DNA from: an uncultured Aquimarina sp.
GTDB lineage: Bacteria > Bacteroidota > Bacteroidia > Flavobacteriales > Flavobacteriaceae
Reading direction: 5' to 3'
DNA length: 64,000 nt
NCBI GenBank assembly: GCA_947498815.1
Contig: CANMLU010000002.1
Span: 372,001 to 436,000, forward strand
Below, piece by piece: positions 54,096 through 61,888 of this stretch. The notes beneath the pieces were generated by a model. That model did not search any database. It was not told the DNA's origin and was given only the letters and a program-made list of their open reading frames with translations. Position numbers and translations under genes: made by a program. Positions within the stretch are counted from its first letter, which is position 1; each line of letters opens with the position of its first letter.

Positions 54096-54279
54096 GCTTC
54101 TAGTTTAGAATAGCGTTGATAATTACAAAATATTTCATTTACCTCATAAGTAATGGTTAGTCTTGTCCTAAATCCTTTCCAAAGGAAAGGACTTTTAGCT
54201 ACCTTCCCTTTGGGAAGGGCTGGGGATGGGATGAAAGATTGATTCGTTAAGATTATCAACGCTATTCTAAACTAGAACC
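54096..54279. mobile_element. MITE-like non-autonomous element, 184 bp
   Basis: Terminal inverted repeats of 28 bp with one mismatch, 26 bp of them perfect: TTCTAGTTTAGAATAGCGTT and on (54098-54123) pairs with 54252-54277. The interior has no ORF but two stem-loops: CCTTTCC-AAA-GGAAAGG (54174-54190) and CCTTCCC-TTT-GGGAAGG (54202-54218). Perfect 8-bp direct repeats AAATACTA flank it. These are the marks of a transposed miniature element. It fills an otherwise 12-base gap between two convergent genes. No transposase is in the window; 8-bp duplications occur with families such as IS1595, ISL3 or IS256, but the parent is not known. Confidence 0.75.
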
Positions 54280-54287
54280 AAATACTA
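54280..54287. repeat. Right 8-bp target site duplication of the MITE-like element
   Basis: AAATACTA, identical to 54088-54095. Confidence 0.75.
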
Positions 54288-54290
54288 TTA

Positions 54291-54668
54291 TTACTTTTTT
54301 AAGTCATTAATAACCATTCTGGTTTGCACAGTATCGTAGATAATAGCCAATTTTTCTATTTTATTTTGCGGAGATAGTGTTATGATATCCACAACTTTAA
54401 AATCTACTCTTTCCCCATTCTTTAGTTCCCAATTATAATCAAAAAGTAAGGATAAACGATTTGTATCATTTTCAAAAAACAAACCATCAAATTTTAACTT
54501 TGAAGTATTTGTATCATTCGCCAGAGATATGTAAAAATCTTTGGCAAGTTGTGTTCCGTAAAGCGGTGATTCTACTATTCCGTCTTCGGTAAATAAATCA
54601 ATTATTTTGCGCATCTCTCCCTTCTCAAGATAAGAAAGGTACTGATGTGCAACTTCTTCTTTGGTCAT
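54291..54668 (-). CDS. NTF2-like / SnoaL-type small protein
   Basis: 125 residues of the NTF2-like superfamily: VAHQYLSYLEKGEMRKIIDL, FTEDGIVESPLYG, a mid-protein strand LKFDGLFFENDTNRLSLLFD and the last strands VDFKVVDIITLSPQNKIEKL. The enzyme function is not predictable from the fold. It starts 3 bases after the DinB-type gene, so the two are probably co-transcribed. The MITE-like element ends 3 bases beyond its stop codon. Confidence 0.78.
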   Translation of the reverse strand: MTKEEVAHQYLSYLEKGEMRKIIDLFTEDGIVESPLYGTQLAKDFYISLANDTNTSKLKFDGLFFENDTNRLSLLFDYNWELKNGERVDFKVVDIITLSPQNKIEKLAIIYDTVQTRMVINDLKK

Positions 54669-54671
54669 CGA

Positions 54672-55184
54672 CTACAAATATCTTTCGTTAATAACTTCAA
54701 AATGATGCTTTTGATGCCCAGACAATATATATCCTGCCGCTCTGGTACTCATTGGACTACCACTCGCCTCACCTATTCGCAATAGCATTTCATCCGTAAA
54801 ACTTCGAAATAGCGAAATAGAGTTATTTCTTACCGCAGTAAAATCGGTTATTAAATCGGTTTTACTATAGTTATTTGCATTAGAATATGGCACAAAATCA
54901 TCTTGATCAAATCCCATGATCGGTGTTTTATCATTTCTAGCAAATCGCAACGCTCGGTACGAAAAAATACGTTCGGTATCAATCAAATGTTGTAACACCT
55001 CGGCAATTGCCCATTTACCATCTGCATAGGCATAGGTTAACTTTTCGTCGGGAATAGATGTAACAAAATCAACAAATTCTTGTTGACTTTTTTCTAATCC
55101 TTCAACGATATTCGAATGCTCTGCTTTGGATATATAGGTACCGTAATATGGATTAAATTCTTCTTCTTTTAACTGAGATAACAT
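54672..55184 (-). CDS. DinB-family (DfsB-like) putative metal-dependent protein
   Basis: 170 residues, a four-helix bundle with the metal-binding His set of the DinB superfamily: KWAIAEVLQHLIDTERIFSY (first His) and the C-terminal SGHQKHHFEVINERYL (His-x3-His). Members act as metal-dependent transferases with thiols such as bacillithiol, or are of unknown function. It is near the NTF2-like gene (3 bases) and follows PEP carboxylase on the same strand at 77 bases. Confidence 0.85.
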   Translation of the reverse strand: MLSQLKEEEFNPYYGTYISKAEHSNIVEGLEKSQQEFVDFVTSIPDEKLTYAYADGKWAIAEVLQHLIDTERIFSYRALRFARNDKTPIMGFDQDDFVPYSNANNYSKTDLITDFTAVRNNSISLFRSFTDEMLLRIGEASGSPMSTRAAGYILSGHQKHHFEVINERYL

Positions 55185-55261
55185 AACGTAAAATTAAAAT
55201 GAGGTAGAAATTTAAGAATTCCCACCTCATTACAAATATCCATTAACAGTACTTTATTAAT

Positions 55262-57847
55262 TTATGCAGAATTACGACTTGCATTTATGTTACCAAATAA
55301 CGAACGGGTCACCATTTTTTCATAAATCTCCAAATCTTTAGCATCTACATCATCAAACCTATGTATATCTTGAATTTTCTTTAATGCATATTGTTGTATT
55401 GTCAATAGCGGAAGTACAATATTTTCTCTAATATCAATCGAAGCTCTTCCTGCGGGTTCATTTTGCATAAGATCATTGTATCCTGTTAATTTAAACAAGA
55501 GGCGTTTGGTCAATAGGTATTCGTCGTGAATAACCTCCCAAAATGCTCCATACTCCTCATCTTCTTTCATATATGCTGTAAGTCCAAAAAATGATTTTGT
55601 TAGACTCATCATACTATTGCCTATCAATGCTCTGAAAAAGGCCGATCCTTTATAAAGCGAAATAACTTTATCAAATTCTCCACGATCTTCTAATGCTTTT
55701 AAAGCAGTACCTACCCCATAAAAACCAGGAACATTTTGTTTTAACTGACTCCAACTACCAACAAAAGGTATAGCCCGTAAATCTCCAAAATCAAGCGTAT
55801 CGCTTTTACTTCGTTTTGAAGGACGACTTCCAATATTTGCTTTTCCGTAATACTTCAGCGTACTCATATGTTCTAAATATGGAAGAAACTTAGGATGATT
55901 CTTAAAGTCCACATATGTTTGATAACTAATATCCGCAAGCTGCTGCATTGTTTCTTTATGTTCTGGAGAAAACAGGTTGCTTTCATTACTGGTTAACTCA
56001 TTTTCTACACCGGCTCCTAGTAATTGTTCCAAATTATATTGACAAGAATCCAAAGTTCCAAAGTTAGAGCTAATGGTTTGTCCCTGTACGGTTAATTGAA
56101 TTTCTTCGTCTTCGATAGTTGGACCAAGAGATGCATAGAACTGATTCGTGTTTCCTCCTCCTCTTGCTGGCGGCCCCCCTCGTCCATCAAAAAAGATAAC
56201 TTTCACATCATATTTTCTAGATACTTCTGTAAGCGCTTCTTTTGCTTTGAAGATACCCCAGTTTGCCATCAAATACCCTCCATCTTTTGTTCCATCCGAA
56301 AAACCGAGCATAATAGTTTGCTTCATTCCACGACGTTTCAAATGATCCATATATACAGGATTGCTGTATAAAGATTCCATAACCTGGTGTGAAACCTGAA
56401 GATCGGGTACTGTCTCAAACAATGGAATCACATCAACGGTTGGAAGCTCCCAATCACAAAGTCTTATCAAAGCAAAAGTTTCCATGATATTAAGTTCACT
56501 TCCATTATTACTTATAATGTATCGGTTAGCTGCCCTTTCACCATTGTTTTTTTGAATGGTTTTAATTGCATAAATAGACTCCAGAGTAGCTCGAGTAATA
56601 TCCTCTTCAAAAATCAAAGGATCCAAACTTCCGGTAGTTTTGGTTAGTATTTTAATTTGCTCTTCTTCTGAGAGTGACATATAATTCTCAGGAAAAACAC
56701 CAAGATTCAGTTCATTTGTTTTTTGAACGACATCACTTAACACTTTATGATGAACTCTCGAATCTTGACGGATATCTAGGGTTCCAAAATGGAATCCAAA
56801 AATTTTAACTTTATTAATTAAATCCTGTAATTCTTCAAGAAACAAAGATTGATGTTCGGCTATCAATTCTTCTCTAATTTCCAATAAACCACTCATCAAT
56901 GTTTCGATAGATAAAGGTTCTGCAGTTTTTGCATAATAGAAATTATCATAGAGTGCATTTTCCAGAACTGTGATTTTATCCTGAAGATTTCCAAAAGTAA
57001 TTCGACGTTTTAAGTCACGTATATCTCGATAATAATTAATCAAGATCGTTTTACGTAATCGCTTTGCTACTTTTAGGGTGGTCTCGGTGGTTACAAATGG
57101 GTTACCATCGCGATCCCCTCCTGGCCAAAAACCTAGATTAATCAAATCATTCTCTAAGTCTTCTCCTTCAAAAATGTTTTGTTGAATATAGTTGTAAATA
57201 GTACCTGCAGCATGATAAAATACATTTTCGAGGTACCATATAAGGCTTACAGCTTCGTCATAAGGTGTTGGCTTTTCTTTCTTAAAAAAGGCCGTTTTAC
57301 CTAATTGAGCCAATAGTTTTCTGATTTTTGACGAATCATTTGCACGAATCGCGGCATCCAAATCATGAATTATCCCCAGAACAGTTCCTGGATAAAATTG
57401 TGTTGGGTGCGCCGTTAATGTAGGTCTAATCTTGAAACGCCTTAAATAATCCTTAAGCTCTTCTAATTGTCCCTTTGCTTGAGCTTCCTCTTTAATACTT
57501 CTCAAAGTACCTCTTCCATCCATATTATTAACAATAGGAAAAGAAGCATCTTCAATAGCGTCAAATAGAACCACCTGTCGTTCGATATATTGAATAAACC
57601 TGAACAACAAATCATGTTTTTCTTTATCTGAAGGATTATCCTGATAAAGTGTAAAAAAACTTTCTACAATTTCTGTAGGGTTCTTGTGTTCATCATATCC
57701 TTTTTCACAGACTTCTTTAAAAAGTGGTAATAAAACTCCTGTATTTGTAATTGTGTCGAAAGGCAACGTGATAAATATACTGTTGTATATCTGATATTTT
57801 GCCAGAACATTTTCATTAAAACGTTCAATTTTTGGTTTTCTAGCCAT
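55262..57847 (-). CDS. ppc: Phosphoenolpyruvate carboxylase
   Basis: 861 residues, slightly shorter than the 880-residue enterobacterial enzyme. Active-site motifs: LTAHPTQFYPGTVLGIIHDL with the catalytic His; WPGGDRDGNPFV; VIFFDGRGGPPARGGGN with the essential basic and glycine loop. It fixes bicarbonate on PEP to give oxaloacetate for the TCA cycle. One difference: the C-terminus, normally (Q/R)NTG, is ...NASRNSA here, so the last Gly is Ala. It is monocistronic with respect to the DinB gene by distance (77 bases). Confidence 0.95.
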   Translation of the reverse strand: MARKPKIERFNENVLAKYQIYNSIFITLPFDTITNTGVLLPLFKEVCEKGYDEHKNPTEIVESFFTLYQDNPSDKEKHDLLFRFIQYIERQVVLFDAIEDASFPIVNNMDGRGTLRSIKEEAQAKGQLEELKDYLRRFKIRPTLTAHPTQFYPGTVLGIIHDLDAAIRANDSSKIRKLLAQLGKTAFFKKEKPTPYDEAVSLIWYLENVFYHAAGTIYNYIQQNIFEGEDLENDLINLGFWPGGDRDGNPFVTTETTLKVAKRLRKTILINYYRDIRDLKRRITFGNLQDKITVLENALYDNFYYAKTAEPLSIETLMSGLLEIREELIAEHQSLFLEELQDLINKVKIFGFHFGTLDIRQDSRVHHKVLSDVVQKTNELNLGVFPENYMSLSEEEQIKILTKTTGSLDPLIFEEDITRATLESIYAIKTIQKNNGERAANRYIISNNGSELNIMETFALIRLCDWELPTVDVIPLFETVPDLQVSHQVMESLYSNPVYMDHLKRRGMKQTIMLGFSDGTKDGGYLMANWGIFKAKEALTEVSRKYDVKVIFFDGRGGPPARGGGNTNQFYASLGPTIEDEEIQLTVQGQTISSNFGTLDSCQYNLEQLLGAGVENELTSNESNLFSPEHKETMQQLADISYQTYVDFKNHPKFLPYLEHMSTLKYYGKANIGSRPSKRSKSDTLDFGDLRAIPFVGSWSQLKQNVPGFYGVGTALKALEDRGEFDKVISLYKGSAFFRALIGNSMMSLTKSFFGLTAYMKEDEEYGAFWEVIHDEYLLTKRLLFKLTGYNDLMQNEPAGRASIDIRENIVLPLLTIQQYALKKIQDIHRFDDVDAKDLEIYEKMVTRSLFGNINASRNSA

Positions 57848-57983
57848 TGTGTGGTGGTAATACTAGTTTGTGGTTAATAAACTTCTCGATTATATATGTA
57901 AAAGGTTGCAATACCTATAAAACCAAGAATACAAAATTTCAAAATGTAGCTCGCCTACATAGTCTTCGATTTAAATAAAGAAA

Positions 57984-58008
57984 CCCTTTAAGAAAATTTC
58001 CTAAAGGG
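57984..58008 (-). terminator. Hairpin terminator after the Lrp-type regulator gene
   Basis: CCCTTTA (57984-57990) pairs with TAAAGGG (58002-58008); T-rich sequence follows on the minus strand. It lies 27 bases beyond the stop at 58036. Confidence 0.65.
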
Positions 58009-58035
58009 CTTAATTATAAATCATTAGAACACCCT

Positions 58036-58515
58036 TTACATATCCTGAAAAATAGAATGCATCAAGCGTTTCTTATCATTAATACTTTCTTCTAGAGAGA
58101 TCATCGTTTCGGTACGATATACCCCATCTATATCATCTAATTTAAAGATAATTTCTTTTGCGTGGTTGGTATCTTTTGCTCTTACCTTACAGAAAATATT
58201 AAATTTCCCGGTGGTAATGTGTGCAACCGTTACAAAAGGAATTTCGTTGATCCTTTCCAAAACAAATTTGGTTTGAGAAGTATTTTGCAAATAGATTCCA
58301 ACGTATGCGATAAAAGAATATCCAAGTTTTTTATAATCTAGTGTTAAAGAAGAACCTTCTATAATACCAGCTTCTTCCATTTTTTTAACACGTACATGTA
58401 CTGTACCAGCAGATATCAATAACTTTTTCGCAATATCCGTAAATGGAGTACGCGTATTTTCTATTAACATGTCCAAAATCTGGTGATCAACTTCGTCTAA
58501 TTTAAACTTTGCCAT
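58036..58515 (-). CDS. Lrp/AsnC-family transcription regulator
   Basis: 159 residues, family length. The HTH (about 5-60) shows VDHQILDMLIENTRTPFTDI followed by LLISAGTVHVRVKKMEEAGI; the RAM ligand domain begins near 70 with YSFIAYVGIYLQ, then IPFVTVAHITTGKFNIFCKV and the end VYRTETMISLEES. Such proteins form octamers that respond to amino acids. A TATTTTTG box lies upstream (58558-58551, minus). The target genes are not clear; it is flanked by ppc and an M14 peptidase. Confidence 0.92.
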   Translation of the reverse strand: MAKFKLDEVDHQILDMLIENTRTPFTDIAKKLLISAGTVHVRVKKMEEAGIIEGSSLTLDYKKLGYSFIAYVGIYLQNTSQTKFVLERINEIPFVTVAHITTGKFNIFCKVRAKDTNHAKEIIFKLDDIDGVYRTETMISLEESINDKKRLMHSIFQDM

Positions 58516-58550
58516 AGTAATTATTATTATTTTCCCGATTATTTACATTG

Positions 58551-58558
58551 CAAAAATA
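58551..58558 (-). promoter_or_regulatory. -7 promoter box of the Lrp-type gene
   Basis: TATTTTTG (minus strand) fits TAnnTTTG, 35 bases before the ATG at 58515. No clear TTG at -33. Confidence 0.4.
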
Positions 58559-58589
58559 ACAGAAAAATACAGTTTTCACACATTTTATT

Positions 58590-59747
58590 TCACCTTTTCA
58601 TCAATTCTATTGAGAATAATTCAGAATTTAAGAAGAATTTTAACAACTTAACCTCTGGAACTATCTCTACTGTAACGATTTCGTTGCGTATCACCCTTTT
58701 TTTACCGATAATTTCCCTATGTCCGTAAAATTTTCGTAAATCCTCAATTTTAACAATTTTTGGTACGAATTTCACATTATTTTCACTCATTTCCTCAACA
58801 TATTGAACGGCAATATCTACTAGTTTTCCCCTTAATATGACATCTCTAATAATAATATCGTAAAAACATTTCCCGTTTTCAGGGATTAAAAAATAATCTT
58901 CATGTCTTGATCCTGTTATATTAGTATTTGATATATATTGGATAGACGAAATAAGCGAATAAAACATAAACTTCCTTGTAATCTCACGATCGTAGTCGTT
59001 GGGATAATGTCCAGCTTCAAATAATATTGTCGGAATACCAGCTTGCGACAAAGTATCTCCAATACAATTGATATTAAACCCATCATCATAGCGCCCCACC
59101 TGATTTGGAATACATAGCTGCAACACCCTATTCATTTCCGCAATAATCTCCATAGCTATTTTTCTACTGGGAGTTATGGATCGTTCTTTATCACCTGCCG
59201 GCGATAAAAATGACACTGTGGCGGGATAATTACACTCTCCTGCACTAAAAATAGTACGTTGTCCGTGTAAATTAAATGCAAAATCAGGTTGTATTCTATT
59301 TACAAGATCACTTAAAACAACACTTTCCATTTGTGTTTTATCCTGAGCATCCCTATTAAGGTCAACTTTATTATGATTAAGTCTTGTATACGTCTTTGCA
59401 CCATCCGGACTTAGAATAGGTACGATATACAAGGTGCAGTTTTTAAGTATATCCTGGACAAATGTATTCGAATTATTTGTTAATAGGTTTAAAACATCAA
59501 AAATTGCCTTTGTAGTCGTGCTTTCATTTCCGTGCATTTGTGACCAAAAAAATAGTTTTTTTGATCCCGTACCCAAAGTAATTAAATGTATGGGGGCATT
59601 ATTTTCCGAAAGACCTACTTCTTCAATTTTAGTTTTTTTGGCCAACACGTCCAGAAGAGGAGATATATGTTCAAGGTGAATATAACGACCAAATAAAGCA
59701 TCTTCTCTATAAGTAGTAAACCAATTCTCTAGCGTATTAATGTTCAT
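58590..59747 (-). CDS. M14-family zinc carboxypeptidase-like protein
   Basis: 385 residues from the ATG at 59747; a GTG at 59768 would add seven residues, but the protein then begins MLLQIAF without benefit. Zinc motif HxxE in WSQMHGNESTTTKAIFD; third ligand in FAFNLHGQRTIFSAG; catalytic-type Glu in TILFEAGHYPNDYDRE. No signal peptide, so it probably acts in the cytoplasm, as do the AGBL/desuccinylase-like branches of M14. The C-terminal 120 residues form a separate beta domain (VKIEDLRKFYGHREIIGKKR). It is divergent from the XRE regulator at 60131 across the operator array at 59815-60139, so the regulator may control it. Confidence 0.85.
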   Translation of the reverse strand: MNINTLENWFTTYREDALFGRYIHLEHISPLLDVLAKKTKIEEVGLSENNAPIHLITLGTGSKKLFFWSQMHGNESTTTKAIFDVLNLLTNNSNTFVQDILKNCTLYIVPILSPDGAKTYTRLNHNKVDLNRDAQDKTQMESVVLSDLVNRIQPDFAFNLHGQRTIFSAGECNYPATVSFLSPAGDKERSITPSRKIAMEIIAEMNRVLQLCIPNQVGRYDDGFNINCIGDTLSQAGIPTILFEAGHYPNDYDREITRKFMFYSLISSIQYISNTNITGSRHEDYFLIPENGKCFYDIIIRDVILRGKLVDIAVQYVEEMSENNVKFVPKIVKIEDLRKFYGHREIIGKKRVIRNEIVTVEIVPEVKLLKFFLNSELFSIELMKR

Positions 59748-59767
59748 AAAAGCAATTTGTAAAAGCA

Positions 59768-59802
59768 CGAAATTACTATAGTTTATTGAGGATTCATAGC
59801 AA
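59768..59802 (-). promoter_or_regulatory. Possible promoter of the M14 peptidase gene
   Basis: Minus strand: TTG (in TTTG) at 59802-59800, spacer of 24, TAATTTCG at 59775-59768 (one mismatch to TAnnTTTG). The first operator of the array (59815-59828) lies just upstream of the TTG. Confidence 0.35.
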
Positions 59803-59814
59803 ATAAAAAGATTA

Positions 59815-59912
59815 TTTACATCTGTAAACGTAGTAACGATTTACAATTGTAAATACACGCTAGTTACATTTGTAAACAATTAAAATAACTATCTTTGTTT
59901 ACTTATGTAAAC
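59815..59912. promoter_or_regulatory. Operator array, cluster A (four palindromes)
   Basis: Four copies of TTTACANNTGTAAA or a close form: TTTACATCTGTAAA (59815-59828), TTTACAATTGTAAA (59840-59853), GTTACATTTGTAAA (59863-59876) and GTTTACTTATGTAAAC (59897-59912). Centre distances are 25, 23 and 35 bp. Sites three and four bracket a plus-strand promoter (59870-59897). A weaker copy may follow at 59929-59942. The XRE protein encoded at 60131 is the obvious candidate ligand. Confidence 0.65.
59869..59897 (+). promoter_or_regulatory. Plus-strand promoter inside operator cluster A
   Basis: TTG (in TTTG, 59869-59872), a spacer of 17, TATCTTTG at 59890-59897: both elements exact. The TTG lies inside the third palindrome and the fourth palindrome begins at the last base of the -7 box, so a bound repressor would block it. 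It points at the 36-codon ORF at 59920 and beyond to the XRE gene. Confidence 0.55.
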
Positions 59913-59919
59913 GACTACT

Positions 59920-60030
59920 ATGGTTATGTTTCCAAATGTAGTACAGTTATTAACAATAAATTTTAGTTTAATTTTTATTATAATTCAATCTATTAACTAT
60001 CAATTTATTAATGATTATAACCTAAAGTAA
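59920..60030 (+). CDS. Possible 36-residue membrane peptide
   Basis: An ORF of 36 codons begins 22 bases after the -7 box of the cluster A promoter. Its middle is a hydrophobic run (LLTINFSLIFIIIQSI, about 10-25) long enough to lie in a membrane, with a polar tail ending NDYNLK. Like the XRE gene, it starts ATG-GT after a palindrome. No ribosome binding site is seen, which is common in this phylum. In AT-rich DNA short hydrophobic ORFs arise by chance, so coding is unproven; the same region may instead be an untranslated leader of the XRE gene. Confidence 0.3.
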   Translation: MVMFPNVVQLLTINFSLIFIIIQSINYQFINDYNLK

Positions 60031-60054
60031 AAGTTTATTGTATATCACTCATTA

Positions 60055-60139
60055 TTTACAATTGTAAACTACACTTTTAAACAATTTTGTTTAACTTTGT
60101 AATCAACTTTTATACTAAAAATAGTTTACAATGGTAAAC
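60055..60139. promoter_or_regulatory. Operator array, cluster B (three palindromes, the last over the XRE start codon)
   Basis: TTTACAATTGTAAA (60055-60068), TTTAACTTTGTAAT (60090-60103, imperfect) and GTTTACAATGGTAAAC (60124-60139). Centres are 35 and 35 bp apart. The ATG of the XRE gene (60131) is in the centre of the third copy. Promoter candidates: TTG 60062-60064, spacer 17, CAATTTTG 60082-60089; or a TAACTTTG box at 60092-60099 lying within the second copy. Both readings put an operator on the promoter, which suggests autorepression. Confidence 0.65.
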
Positions 60140-60610
60140 AATAAAGATTTTGGAAAAAGAATCCAAAAAATAATGGATCACTATGCAGTATCTGCCTCAT
60201 CCTTTGCGGATTACATGGGAGTTGGTCGCTCCTCTATTTCTCATATTTTGAGTGGACGAAATAAGCCTAGTTTAGATTTTGTAATGAAGATAGTTGATGC
60301 CTATACCGATGTAGAGTTGCAATGGCTCTTGTATGGAAAAGGTACATTTCCAAAATCCGACAATGCAGTAATCGAAGAAAAAAAAATAACCGAAGAACCT
60401 GCTGTAATTTCTAAACCAACCTCTGCCCCAATCTTAGCATCTGCTCAAGATTTATTTTCACAATCTTCACCGGATAAGGAAATAAAACAGAGCCCTGTTT
60501 CTTCTCTGGATAAAAAATCTAACCCATCCTATGCTAATCATGAAATCGATCGAATTGTTGTTTTTTATTCTGATGGTAGTTTTCAAAGCTATCAGATGAA
60601 AAAATCTTAA
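60131..60610 (+). CDS. XRE-family helix-turn-helix regulator
   Basis: 159 residues. The Cro/CI-type HTH (about 5-65) reads FGKRIQKIMDHYAVSASSFA, YMGVGRSSISHILSGRNKPS and LDFVMKIVDAYTDVELQWLL. A long Ser/Pro/Lys-rich linker follows, then a short conserved-looking tail (YANHEIDRIVVFYSDGSFQS). The start codon lies inside a palindromic operator (60124-60139), and seven such palindromes stand upstream, so strong autoregulation is inferred. The ligand or signal is unknown. The M14 peptidase gene is divergent, 383 bases away start to start. Confidence 0.88.
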   Translation: MVNNKDFGKRIQKIMDHYAVSASSFADYMGVGRSSISHILSGRNKPSLDFVMKIVDAYTDVELQWLLYGKGTFPKSDNAVIEEKKITEEPAVISKPTSAPILASAQDLFSQSSPDKEIKQSPVSSLDKKSNPSYANHEIDRIVVFYSDGSFQSYQMKKS

Positions 60611-60679
60611 CAACTTTTTGATTCGTTATTATAGAATTTCTTGAAATAGATTTATTTTCGTTCTTCAGTTATATCATAC

Positions 60680-61054
60680 ATGAGGCAAATCATTTTTATA
60701 CTCCTCTTTTCTATTCTTGCAAACAGTTGTTATGAGCAAGAAAGAAATTGTGCCAATTTTCATACTGGAACTTTTGAATTCGAAACATTCTTAAATGGAG
60801 AACTTGAAAAGACCAGATTTATAAGAAATGATGTTATAGAGATTGATTATTTCAGAGGAAAAAGTGATACCGCTACAATTCGATGGATTAATGATTGTGA
60901 ATATATTGTTCAGAAAGTACATCCAAAAAACATGGCAGAAGAAAAAGCCATTCATATGAAGATACTTGCTACCAATAAAAACACTTATACTTTTGAATAT
61001 GGATTGGTGGGTTCAGCCAATAAACAAAGAGGAACAGCAAAAAAAATAAAATAA
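60680..61054 (+). CDS. Small lipoprotein of unknown function
   Basis: 124 residues. A lipoprotein signal with the Cys at position 17 (MRQIIFILLFSILANSCYEQ) indicates export and lipid anchoring. The mature part is about 105 residues with CANFHTGTFEFETF, FIRNDVIEIDYFRGKSDTAT, RWINDCEYIVQKVHP and TYTFEYGLVGSANKQRGTAK; three Cys remain after the lipid site. It resembles small conserved flavobacterial lipoproteins without known function. Its stop TAA shares a base with the ATG of the TerC gene (TAATG at 61052-61056), so the two are translationally coupled. Confidence 0.75.
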   Translation: MRQIIFILLFSILANSCYEQERNCANFHTGTFEFETFLNGELEKTRFIRNDVIEIDYFRGKSDTATIRWINDCEYIVQKVHPKNMAEEKAIHMKILATNKNTYTFEYGLVGSANKQRGTAKKIK

Positions 61055-61860
61055 TGTTTGAAATTTTCGCATCTGCAGACGCATGGGTTGCCCTATTGAC
61101 TCTTACTTTTCTTGAAATCGTGCTTGGTATTGATAATATCATCTTTATTTCTTTGGCATCCAGTAAATTACCCGAAGAACAACAAAAGAAAGCAACCAAT
61201 ATTGGATTATTATTAGCCATGGCAATGCGTATTGTATTATTATTTGGTATTTCATTACTAGTAGCTATGGAAGCTCCTTTTTGGCATATTAACTTGCCAT
61301 GGGTAGAGGCTGGTATAAGCGGGCAAGCCTTAATATTATTTGGAGGAGGACTATTTTTGTTATACAAAAGTGTTCACGAAATCCATGAAAAAGTAGACGA
61401 GAAAGGTGAAGAAGAAAAAGAAATACAAGCCAAAAGCTCATCTACACTTTCAAAAGCTATCGTACAAATTACACTCATCAATGTAGTCTTTTCATTTGAC
61501 TCTATTCTTACGGCAGTTGGTATGACCAATGGACTAAGTGAAAATCCTAATGATGCATTAATATTAATGATTATTGCAGTTGTGGTATCCGTAATAATTA
61601 TGATGCTGTTCGCTACTCCGGTAGGTAGATTTGTAAACAAACATCCATCAATACAAATACTAGGGTTATCATTCTTAATACTTATTGGGTTTATGTTAAT
61701 TGCAGAAGCTGCTCATTTGGCGCATTTTGAAATTTTTGGTTCGCAAGTAGGCACAATACCAAAGGGATATTTATATTTTACAATTGCATTTTCTTTATTT
61801 GTAGAGTTTTTAAATTTTAAAATTCGAAAAAAAAATAAAGTTGCCAATCAGGATGCTTAG
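61054..61860 (+). CDS. TerC-family integral membrane protein
   Basis: 268 residues, about seven membrane helices. The family signatures are present: TLTFLEIVLGIDNIIFISLA near the start and NVVFSFDSILTAVGMTNGLS after the central acidic loop (KVDEKGEEEKEIQ). Acidic residues in the helices (E-x6-D, D in SFDS) match the proposed metal site. TerC relatives export manganese and protect secreted metalloenzymes or help in tellurium resistance. It starts inside the stop of the lipoprotein gene, so the two probably act in one unit. No other ter genes are close, so metal export is more likely than a tellurite cassette. Confidence 0.92.
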   Translation: MFEIFASADAWVALLTLTFLEIVLGIDNIIFISLASSKLPEEQQKKATNIGLLLAMAMRIVLLFGISLLVAMEAPFWHINLPWVEAGISGQALILFGGGLFLLYKSVHEIHEKVDEKGEEEKEIQAKSSSTLSKAIVQITLINVVFSFDSILTAVGMTNGLSENPNDALILMIIAVVVSVIIMMLFATPVGRFVNKHPSIQILGLSFLILIGFMLIAEAAHLAHFEIFGSQVGTIPKGYLYFTIAFSLFVEFLNFKIRKKNKVANQDA

Positions 61861-61888
61861 TCCATGTGCTCTAAACAGATAATTACAT

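Noticed and set aside
61054-61860. TerC as part of a tellurite-resistance or stress gene cassette
   Set aside because: No terA/B/D/E/Z or other ter genes nearby; TerC occurs alone in many genomes.
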